Below, one piece after another: positions 37,640 to 48,600 of a stretch of DNA of 64,000 nucleotides. Under the pieces are notes generated by a model. It was given only the letters and a program-made list of their open reading frames with translations. It ran no database searches and was not told where the DNA came from. The DNA lies in the NCBI RefSeq assembly GCF_011075055.1, contig NC_058149.1, positions 11,910,449 to 11,974,448 on the forward strand, written 5' to 3'. Positions within the stretch are counted from its first letter, which is position 1, and every line of letters begins with the position of its first letter. Made by a program: the position numbers and the translations under genes. Origin of the DNA: Mangifera indica (taxonomy: Eukaryota > Streptophyta > Magnoliopsida > Sapindales > Anacardiaceae).

Positions 37640-40600
37640 ATGGCGACTTCTGGGAGCGACGAGTTTGTCAAAGGAAATGTTCATCCAAACGGCGTCGCAG
37701 TCATCACTCTCGATCGTCCCAAAGCTCTTAACGCCATGAATCTAGGTTATTTATTTTTCTTCATTTTTACTTTCTGGATTTCAATTCTGTGTAATTAATT
37801 TCTTTAGTTAATTATGTTCTACTCCTTAAACTTCTTCATCGTTTAATTAATGGAAAAAAGGCCCCTGTAGTTGGTAATGCCACTTCGTTAGAAATGTGAT
37901 TATATATTTATTTGTGACAAATAGATATGGTATAGATTTTAAAGATAACTACGACTTTAATTTTGTAAAATTGAATAATCCTAATTCTAATTTTAACAAA
38001 ATTAACTTGAGAAAATCAATGTCTGATTGGGAGATGGAGCAAAACATTCCTTTATTTATTTTTATTTTTTGGACTGATTAATATCATTTTTATTTTTTTT
38101 GAACTTGAACAGCTAATTTATTTCTGTGGCCATTTATTCATATCAAATTGCTTTTATTGATATGTGTGTGTTGATTTCAGTTTTAATCTTCTGGTGGCTT
38201 CTCTTCAGCTTTTGGTTTCTGTTTATGCATAACTTGTATGCCCGTCATGGTACAGATATGGACATAAAATACAAGAATTTTCTTGATGAATGGGAATCAG
38301 ACCCACGGGTCAAATGTGTGCTAGTGGAAGGCAGTTCACCTCGTGCCTTTTGTGCAGGTAATTAAGTAACAATATAGTTTCCTTATTGATATTCAATAGC
38401 ATCCTTCTGCCATTTATCTCTGATATACTGTTGAAGAACTTTCTAAATTTCATTGTGGTTAATTTGTACAGACAAGTTCTTATGCGTATGCATAAACATT
38501 TCTGGGTTATCTTCAATTTAGTTCTAGGGCAGGTTTTGAAGGTGACCATTCATTGCAAATGCAGGAATGGATATCAAGGGACTAGCTGCTGAAATTCAAC
38601 GAGACGAGAACACACCCCTTGTGCAAAAGGTTTCCTTATAATGCATGTCTTGTGCTGGGGATATTCCTCACTCACTCGATCAACAATTGATCGCTTTGAA
38701 AGCACCATTATACCGTTTGGTTTTTCTTTTGCATTTCTCTAATCTTGTTGTGTAGGCTATTGTGTTGTATATCATATCTTGACTTTCTCAATGCTCGTCT
38801 AATTGATGACCCAGATCTTAGTTTATATGCAGGTGGTGATGTCAAGCAGATCACAACCAAAATCAACTATCAGATATGATTGAGGTCTCCTTGTGTCCTT
38901 CTAAGTATAGATTATCAAATTCATCAGAATACGTAACACACTCTATTAAAACCAAGTTGAAGATAAAGTACCTTGTCTATTATATATGCTTCAATGCTAA
39001 TAAATCAGTGATCAACCTGTGTGGAACCATTCTTCTGTATTTATCTAATTATGAAATTGCACCTAGAATTTGGAAGAAACCTAAAATAATTTATTCGAAT
39101 TTAAACCCAGAAAAACAAATGTTTATAGTTGAATAGAAGACTTATCTCTTGTAATTTTACTTCCCAAATATGGTTTCAGTCACTCAAACAAGTGTTGGTT
39201 TCCCTGTTACTATTTGGAGGAGGATTACAATTTAGTTACAAGTTTTGGTGTTTAATAAATTTTATTGTAATTAAAGTGTTTCTGCTTTATAATTGTGGCT
39301 GCAAAATAAATGAGATGATGTTGAATGTGATAGAAGTAGTTAAACTATGACTTTTGACATGCCTCTGTGTAAACATAAACTCTCGTCCAATCATGATGCA
39401 GCAGTCCCTCGTGTCATTCTATATGTTTCATTCATATTGTTGAAAATCAAGCTAATATTATCTTCCATTCTAGAGTATTTGCATTAATACATATGCACTG
39501 TTCTATCTCGTGAATGATATTGACCTGTTTTATGGAGTTTTGTATTACCAGTAATGATGATTTATTTTCTGAAACATGCATTTTGTTCTCATCTGATGGA
39601 TTCAACTTAATTATTTTCTGAGTTTCAATTTATATTCTATGTTGTTGTCCATTAACTGTACTTTTCTATTTGTTCTTGTATTTTATTCTGTCAGTTGAGG
39701 TATATATTCTGTATTATGCTGAATTTTCTTCCAGGTATTTACTGCTGAGTATTCTCTGATTTGCAAAATTTCTGAGTACAAAAAACCATATTTGAGCTTC
39801 ATTGATGGTATAACAATGGGATTTGGAATTGCTCTGTCTGTTCATGGTCGCTACAGAATTGTAACAGAGGTACAATATTGTTGACTTATTGTATGGAGAT
39901 CTTAAATTGTAATAGAATTAAAAAATTTCAAGTTTTTTATTTTTGTAAATCCATAGCAGAGGACTGTTCTCGCCATGCCAGCAAATGGAATTGGCTTATT
40001 CCCAGATGTTGGATTTTCATATATTGCTGCACAAAGTCCAGGAGGAGGATCTGTTGGTATGTTTTGTCATCTGAATTGTGATAAACAGAATTGGTTTTGT
40101 TCCCCAATGTAAAATTTTCACTAACAGGTTCTTAAATGTTTAAATTGGAGTTAGGATTGTGGGCTAGCTATTAACAGAGTCTATTTCTTTTAGATATCTT
40201 TTTTGAGATAGCAAATAGGCTTAATTGCTAGAAACTTTTCCACAAATAGTTTCAGTTTGAATTTTGGTTTTTTTTTTTTGGTGGTTCTTTTCTCTCTTTT
40301 TCTATTATAGTTTTCCTTGATCCATTTAATTTTTTACTTATTTGAAATAGTTTTTTCTGTTTCCATCTTGGATAATGTATTCAAACATTTGTATAATTTT
40401 CTCACTCTTGTACCTTAACTTTATTTTCTTTTTTTTCACAAACTGGCTTCTATAGATGCAATGGCTTGCAATGAAAAAGGAGTTGCTGTAGCTTATGGCT
40501 GAGCCTCTCTCTTGCACAAAATTTGATCACCAGAAATTTCTTTTGACCAGTTAGCCTTTGATCTGGAATGGTTTCTCTCCTTTTTCTTGAAGCAATGTAT

Positions 40601-42629
40601 GCATTCTCTTGGTTGAGGAACTGGATGCTTTCATATTGTGTGATATAATAATTCCTACATTATCTCGTCTTGGGATTTGGTTGTGTAGTTAAAATGTAAA
40701 TTCTTACTTGTAGAATTCGTCTGATTTCAGATTTCTTTCTCTCTTTTTTCAGCGTACTTATTAATAATGATAAGATTCTGTCTAGTTCAATCACTATGTT
40801 AGTTTAATGTTTTAAATCTCAAAGTGAAGTTGTTTGTTGGTTTTTTTATTGTTTTATTAAGATTTAGTTTCCTGTGAAATGCCTACTTGTTTCTTCTCCA
40901 TAATTTTTTCCTTTTAGACATGGATTGTTATATATGTTAATATACAAATAATTTCTTTGAAGTGGTTGATAACATCCTTCTTTCTTTATTTTGTCATTAT
41001 TTGTTTTCACTGTGTGACAAACTCTAAAAGTGTTGCAGGTTCTTATCTTGGATTGACTGGGAAAAGGATTTCCTCACCTGCTGATGCATTGTTTGTTGGA
41101 CTTGGAACACATTATGTCTCATCTGGGAATTTAGGTCCACTGAAGGAGGCCCTTTTGGCAGTTAACTTGTTGGTTTCTTTTGTTTTAGTGGAAATGAGTT
41201 TGCTGCATTAAACAATTGTCTGTTCTAATTTGACTGAGTTTTATTGTGGCCTTGTATGGAATAATTTGCTTGTGATTTAAATAAAATCTAGTTACTTAAC
41301 AACATGTCATATAAGTTTTGCCCATTCCCTCAGATTATCATGATTGGATAATTAAAAACACACCACTTTTGGGATTGTAGTTAGAGCATTTTTGTTGCGT
41401 AATATCTCTATGGTGGCACTAAGGACTCTTTTATTACACTAATGTTAAATCTATATTCTTTTTCAAATTGTGGTTTGAGATGCATATACTTGTGCTCTTC
41501 AGATGGAATTTATTCATAGGTTTAACCATCTGCTGCTTGATTTTTTGTGGAGTTATTATGTAGTGATCCTAATTTATAGATTCTTTGCCTAATTTGAAAA
41601 TTCATCTAAACTTTCGTTGATGCAGTTCCGAGGATCCAGATCAGGATATCAAAACACTTTTGGCAAAACACAACAGTGATCCTGAGAGTGAGGCCAAATT
41701 GAAGTTGCTTTTACCTCAAATAATTTCATCCTTTGGATCAGAAAAGTCAGTTAAGGAGATAATTGAAGAGCTTGAAAGACATCAATCAAGCAGTGAGGCT
41801 TCAGGTAAACTAGTTCAAACTTTTTGGTTTAGAAAGAGAAAATTGAAATAACAAAATAGTGTTGTCTGTCCTTGGGGAACTCAATATTTTCTGTGATGTT
41901 GACTTGACTTGAGTTGATGTTCATCAGAGTTCTGAGTTCTTTTGTCTATTTCCAGTGGTGCAGTGGGCTAATGAGGCTCTTCAAGGTCTTGGAAAAGGTG
42001 CTCCATTTTCTCTTTGTTTGACACAAAAGTATTTCTCCAAAGTTGCATCAGCATATGGGAAAGCTGACAATGATTTATCGAAGGTCAAGATTCGGGCCTG
42101 TGTCTTCAACCAATTTTGTTTCTGATTGTTCATGATTTTTCTCCTCTTATGGTACTCTGTGAAAACTAACATGTTTTTTCCTCTGCAAATGGTTGCATTC
42201 AGCTAAGTGGTGTGATGAAAATTGACTATCGAATTGCTTTAAGAGCTTCTCTACGAGGTGATTTTGCTGAAGGTGTTCGAGCAGTCTTAGTGGACAAGGA
42301 TCAGGTTTTCTCACTATTATCATTTGAATACAAGTTTATAAAATATGAATTAATCTGCACTTTTTGGTTTTCTTTAATAAATTTTGAATGACTACTTGAT
42401 TGATAAATAGTGAATTGCTAAAAAAATATATCCGCGATGGCCCTTCATTATAGAATTGTAGATTGCATATTTTCCATTTATTCATTTTGATGTACTTTCC
42501 CAGTAACCTTCATGATGTATTTTGCAGAATCCGAAGTGGAAACCATCAAGCCTGCTGGAAGTTGACCAAAGTGAAGTGGAAGCTGTATTTGGACCTCTGG
42601 GGCCTGAAGTTGAGGAATTGAAACTTTGA
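37640..42629 (+). CDS. 3-hydroxyisobutyryl-CoA hydrolase-like, copy 1 (eroding)
   Basis: Exons 37640-37745, 38256-38357, 38565-38629, 39735-39869, 39960-40056, 41039-41168, 41626-41804, 41956-42083, 42203-42304, 42528-42629 give 381 residues of a crotonase-superfamily HIBYL-CoA hydrolase (valine breakdown type). The upstream ATG at 37461 that starts the presequence in copy 2 is here thrown out of frame by 8 extra bases near 37561. The first in-frame ATG is therefore MATSGSDEF at 37640, with an overlapping upstream frame and no presequence. The residue equivalent to the catalytic Glu of human HIBCH (E169) is Ala: [11 protein letters not shown] against [11 protein letters not shown] in copy 2. 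GLS is also changed to ALS. The alternative GGDVKQ exon has a 1-nt deletion, and the exon-7 donor has been reduced from GTAAAT to GTTGGT by a deletion of about 28 bp. It may be transcribed but is probably not an active hydrolase. Confidence 0.75.
38565..38629 (+). other. Alternative exon 3a, GMDIKG type, intact in copy 1
   Basis: A 65-nt exon with acceptor AAATGCAG and donor AAAG/GTTTCC, encoding [10 protein letters not shown] and on to TPLVQK after the conserved RAFCAG. It enters in phase 1 and leaves in phase 0, exactly like exon 3b. The segment is the loop just after the oxyanion-hole region of the crotonase fold. Confidence 0.8.
38833..38884 (+). other. Alternative exon 3b, GGDVKQ type, broken in copy 1
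   Basis: Acceptor TATATGCAG, donor TTGAG/GTCTCC. It is 52 nt where copy 2 has 53, because a run of five A after ACC has lost one base. Read from exon 2 it gives [10 protein letters not shown] and then runs to an in-frame TGA, so any transcript using it is truncated. The splice sites themselves are still good. Confidence 0.8.
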
Positions 42630-43913
42630 AGGTCAGACATGGAATCAACATACTTTTTCTTTAATTTCTGAAATAATTGGAGATGGATACTGTTCCAGTA
42701 TAATTTACGCCAGAAAATGAACTTAGTTTGCATATTCCAAATTAGTCTGAACTTAAAATGTGATCATTTCGGATCCCATGAATCTTATGTTTATTTGCAA
42801 AGTCCAATGAGTTAACTACTTCTAAAACTTCATTTGAATAGGATTGGTCACTGGGTCGCAATCAAATCGATTGATACAATTTGAATTTCAAAACCATGCA
42901 AATCACCCCGTATCAAAAGAAAAGAGAGAACAATTTGATACTTGTGTCTTTTTATCATTCATTGAAATGCTATATCTAATGTTTGATAATCTCTCTCTCT
43001 CTTTTTTTTTTTTTAAACATGTTCTGTATGCAATGCATGGAAGGTTTTATTTTGAAGTTGGGTTTTAGAAAATTGAACACCCAAGAGGGGCACAGATAAG
43101 GCAGTAAGATTGTATCAAAATCTTGGGTTGTGTAAATTTAAAGCAAAGTTTGAGCTTCCCGCTAAATGTTTTGACATTAGAATGAACATTAAATGATTGG
43201 AAGAAAGCTTACCCATTGGAAATGGACCTGGGCATTCCTGCTTTGTCTTCACGTTCGTTCATAAGATTCTCCCCCACAAGCAATACCATGCGGCTGAATT
43301 ACCATCACAATTGGACCACAGAACTGAGCTTCATTCAGATTCAGCAAATGAAATACAGAGACCTCCAATGATTGCAACGTGCAAGACAAAAGATTTTCCT
43401 CTGGTGGCAGGCTTTAAAGCAGCATAACAAATAGCCAACAGTCATCAGCATAATATGGTAACCATTTCTTCACTTCTCAGATTAAACTAATTCAAAATGA
43501 ACCTTAGCAGAAGCTCAGAAAGTCACCCTGGCAGGATTATCAATTACATATATCTTAGAATTTTCTGCTGTCCTGCAAGCACCATGTAAATTTGATTTTA
43601 CATGAAGCTCGTCATTCAAATTTGAAATGAAGGCCTTACTCACTCTTTCAAAATCAGTAATTAAAGGAACACAAAAAAGTAGAAAATTTTCAGTTCTCTA
43701 AAAGGGAGAAAGAAAATGTATGACTTGACTCATCTGGGCTGATAACATTCACAAGTATGTCACAAATGAGAACAAAAAATATAAATAAAAAATAGGATGA
43801 GATAGATAGCTGATGCTGCAGGGCTTCTTGTGATTCACGGGCACCAATGACAGATAAGGAGGGACCAAACACGGTGACGCTTGTTTTCAGCCGTCGGCTA
43901 CAAGCGAAAGTTC
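42630..43913. other. Downstream region of copy 1, duplicated in unit 2
   Basis: Contains the 3' end of copy 1 and a stretch repeated at 50856-52141. On the minus strand around 43515-43660 a reading KAFISNLNDELHVKSNLHG followed by ACRTAENSKIYVID looks protein-like but meets a stop (VTF-stop). A plus-strand frame at 43197-43427 has no known domain. Possibly the remains of an oppositely oriented gene. Confidence 0.35.
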
Positions 43914-44398
43914 AAACCATCTTTTTTAGATGGGATCCATAGTTGCATAAGCTAAGACTTTCGTCTCTTGCCCTTATAGGGCAAAAGAGGATTCCAGGCA
44001 TAAAAGTTCAAACATTCAAATGATATTTTAAAATTAAATTCTTCACATTTAGAATTTTATATATTTGTTTATAGTATATAAATTTCTTTCTCATATTAAT
44101 ATTATTTAGGTATAAAAATGCAGATGATTATGAAAGAGAGTATTATATATATCATTTTAAGAAGATATATGATATATACACTTAAGTATCATCTTTAGAT
44201 GGGATCGATACTAGTATAAACTAAGAGTTTAGTTTTTTGTATGTGAAGATATGAAGTTTAAATAACAAAAGAGATAATTTTAAACGTAAAAAACAAAAAC
44301 TCAAATTTCTTCCATCATATTTTAAAATTAAACTCTTTGAATTCAGAATTTCAATTTGTTTGGTGTAGTTTTAAAGTTTCTTTCTTATTGTTATGTAG

Positions 44399-44828
44399 GT
44401 ACATAAGCATGGATGATTATGAAGGAGGGTTTAAGAGCCCATAGATTGAGGAAATCATTTCAAACATTGAAGCCAACTATTTTGGCTGGGCTTCAAGCTT
44501 TGCTTCCATTGTTGTGGACTCAAACGATGATCTCTCAGTGGAGAAGATTCAGAAATGCTTGAAATCTATGAGACCTAAAGTTACAGTAACCTTGGCTGAA
44601 ACTATGTTTTATAGTGACGAAAGGGAAATTCTAGATAAAGTTACGACTCTATGCACAGTCATCCAAATTGCAAGCGACATTGTGGTTCCAAACTCGGTTG
44701 CTCACTACATGCAAGAGAAGATCGAGGGAAAATCAATGGCGGAAATGATAGAGACTAATGGACATTTCCCACAGCTCACTGCTCACCTGGAGCTTGTTCA
44801 AGTCCTCGGTGGAGTTTTAGGGTTTTGA
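44399..44828 (+). pseudogene. D14-like hydrolase exon 2, truncated pseudogene
   Basis: Duplicate of exon 2 of the gene at 34193, preceded by a copy of part of its intron but not exon 1, because the duplication started inside the intron. Reading from the acceptor gives RYISMDDYEGGFKSP and then TAG at 44442-44444, where the parent has TCAGAG. The remaining 104-codon frame (44514-44828) still carries ASDIVVP and NGHFPQL but not the nucleophile. It has no coding potential of its own. Confidence 0.92.
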
Positions 44829-45668
44829 TCTTTGATCAATCTTTTTGAACATTTATGTAGGAGATATAAGTTGCCGACTAGTTTGTGATAATGATAACTT
44901 GTTAGAAATTATGCTATAAGATGTGATGTGGAATGTGTTTTGTGCAGAAAATTTAGTTTGAGTCATAGTGAAATCTCAAACACATAATAATTAATTTTTA
45001 AAAATTTAAATACTTATTTTTCTGTTTTAAAAAAATTAAAAATTTATCATATTTTTTTAAATTTAAAACTCTAATATTTTTTATCACTTAAAGTTTAAAA
45101 AATATTCATTTCTTTTTAGAGTTTTTTTTGGTCACCAAAAATAATAAAATTTGTTGTTTTCGGTTGTATTTTCTCTCTCTCTTATTGTCTTCCTTAATTG
45201 TTTTCATCTCAAACAACTTTTGATAAATGATAAGAGATTGAAATTTTTTCTATAACGAAGAAATTTTATCAAAATTGAATCATTTTTTTAATATTAAATT
45301 AATCACATTAAAAAAATCTTAAATTCAATAAAAATCCTATAACCGTCATACAAAATAAATAATTATTATTATTTTTAGATGTAGCCAGGATTGGGCCTTT
45401 TTTGTATGTTTCAAATTTGCGTCGGAAAAAGTGTCCGTCGGACGGGTCGATGTTACCCATTTATGGATATACAATGCATTAAAGCCCAACGGGCCTCTTT
45501 TGAATGCTTCAAAGTGCTCTGGGCAGACATGAATGGCCTTCCGAATTGCAGGATCCAATCAATGTAATTATAACTTAAACTGAAGGACAAATTAGTAAAG
45601 AAGAAAACCGAAATATCGGTGAGTTACCTGTCGGTCTCTTTCTCACATTTCTACCTTCCTTATAAAAC

Positions 45669-48600
45669 ATGAGGAACGTACTCACTGCTTCTCATATCCT
45701 AACGAAATCATCACCCACGGCCACGCCCTTCCTTAGTCCAGCTATAGCAACAATCTCTTGCTCTCATCGTCGCCAATTCACTTGTTCTTTTTTCAAATTT
45801 TCTCCTCTCTCTAACTTTAACTGCCGAACATTCGCGATCATGGCTACTTCTGGGAGCGACGAGTTTGTCAAAGGAAATGTTCATCCAAACGGCGTCGCAG
45901 TCATCACTCTCGATCGTCCCAAAGCTCTTAACGCCATGAATCTAGGTTATTTCTTTTTCTTCATTTTTTACTTTCTGGATTTCAATTCTGTGATTAATAT
46001 GCATTATCTTGTAATTAATTTCTTTAGTTAATTATGTTCTACTCCTTGAACTTCTTCGTCGTTTAATTAATGGAAAAAAGGACCCTGTAGTTGGTAATGC
46101 CACTCTGTTAGAAATGTGATTATATATTTACTTGTGACAAATAGATATAGTATAGATTTTAAAGATAACTTACCACTGTAATTTTGTAAAATTGAATAAT
46201 CCTAATTCTAATTTAAACAAAATTAATTTGAGAAAATTAATGTCCGACTGGGAGATGGAGCAAAACATTCCTTTATTTTTTTAATTTTTTGGACTAATTA
46301 ATATCTCTCTCTCTCTTTTTTTTTTTTTTTTGGAGCTTGAACAGCTAATTGATTTCTGTGGCCATTTATTCATATCAAATTGCTTTTATTGATATGTGTG
46401 TGTTGATTTCAGTTTTAATCTTCTGGTGCTTCTCTTCAGCTTTTGGTTTCTGTTTATGCTAACTTGTATGCCCTTCATGGTACAGATATGGACATAAAAT
46501 ACAAGAATTTTCTTGACGAATGGGAATCAGACCCACGGGTCAAATGTGTGCTAGTGGAAGGCAGTTCACCTCGTGCCTTTTGTGCAGGTAATTAAGTAAC
46601 AATATAGTTTCTTTATTGATATTCAATAGCATCCTTCTGCCATTTATCTCTGGTATACTGTTGAAGAACTTTCTAAATTTCATTGTGGTTAATTTGTACA
46701 GACAAGTTCTTATGCGTATGCATAAACATTTCTGGGTTATCTTCAGTTTAGTTCTAGGGCAGGTTTTGAAGGTGACCATTCATTGCAAATGCAGGAATTC
46801 AACGAGTCAAGAACACGCTTCTTGTGCAAAAGGTTTCCTTATAATGCATGTCTTGTGCTGGGGATATTCCTCGCTCACTTGATCAACAATTGATCGCTTT
46901 GAAAGCACCATTTAAACCGTTTGATTTTTCTTTTTCATTTCTCTGACCTTGTTGTGTAGGCTATTGTATTGTATATCATATCTTGACTTTCTCAATGCTC
47001 GTCTAATTGATGGACCAGATTTTAGTTTATATGCAGGTGGTGATGTCAAGCAGATCACAACCAAAAATCAACTGTCAGATATGATTGAGGTTTCCTTGTG
47101 TCCTTCTAAGTATAGATTATCAAATTCATCAGAATACATAACACGCTATTAAAACCAAGTCGAGGATAATGTACCTTGTCTATTATATATTCTTCAATGC
47201 TAATAAATCAGTGATCAACCTGTGTGGAACCATTCTTCTGTATTTATCTAATTACGAAATTGCACCTAGAACAAATTTTTTGGAAGAAACCTAAAATAAT
47301 TTATTCAAATTTAAATCCAGAAAAACAAATGTTAATAGTTGAATAGAAGACTTATGTCTTGTAATTTTACTTCCCAAATATGGTTTCAGTCACTCAAACA
47401 AGTGTTGGTTTTCCTGTCTACTATTTGGAGAAGGATTACAATTTAGTTACAAGTTTTGGTGTTTAATAAATTTTATTGTAATTAAAGTGTTTCTGCTTTA
47501 TAATTGTGGCTGCAAAATAATTGAGATGATGTTGAATGTTAGAGAAGTAGCTAAACTATGACTTTTGAATGCTTCCATGTAAACATAAACTCTCGTCCAA
47601 TCATGATGCTGCAGTCCCTCATGTCATTCTATCTGTTTCATTCACATTGTTGAAAATCAAGCTAATATTATCTTCCATTCTAGAGTATTTGCATTAATAC
47701 ATATGCACTGTTCTACCACACACATGATATTGACCTGTTTTATGAAGTTTTGTACTACCAGTAATGATGATTTATTTTCTGAAACATGCATTTTGTTCCC
47801 ATCCGATGGATTCAACTTAATTATTTTCTGAGTTTCAATTTATATTCTATGTTGTTGTCCATTAACTGTATTTCTCTATTTGTTCTTGTATTTTATTCTG
47901 TCAGTTGAGGTAAATATTCTGTATTTTGCTGAATTTTCTGCCAGGTATTTACTGCTGAGTATTCTCTGATTTGCAAAATTTCTGAGTACAAAAAACCATA
48001 TTTGAGCTTCATGGATGGTATAACAATGGGATTTGGAATTGGTCTGTCTGGTCATGGTCGCTACAGAATTGTAACAGAGGTACAATATTGTTGACTTATT
48101 GTATGGAGATCTTAAATTGTAATAGAATTAAAAATTTTCAAGTTTTTTATTTTCGTAAATCCATTGCAGAGGACTGTTCTCGCCATGCCGGAAAATGGAA
48201 TTGGCTTATTCCCAGATGTTGGATTTTCATATATTGCAGCAAAAAGTCCAGGAGGAGGATCTGTTGGTATGTTTTGTCATCTGAATTGTGATAAACAGAA
48301 TTGGTTTTGTTGCCCAATGTAAAATTTTCACTAACAGGTTCTTTAATGTTTAAGTTGGAGTTAGGATTGTGGGCTAGCTATGAACAGAATCTAGCAAAAA
48401 GGCTTAATTGCTAGAAACTTTTACACAAATAGTTTCAGTTTGGATTTTGGTATTTTTTGGTGGTTCTTTTCTCTCTTTTGTCTGTTATAGTTTTCCTTGA
48501 TCTATTTAATTTTTAACTTATTTGAAATAGTTTTTTCCATTTCCATCTTGGGTAATGTATTCAAACATTTCCATTTATGAAGAACATTTGTATAATTTTC

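Noticed and set aside
37550..37640. An N-terminal start at 37550 for hydrolase-like copy 1
   Set aside because: The codon there is TTG, not ATG; the first in-frame ATG is 37640.
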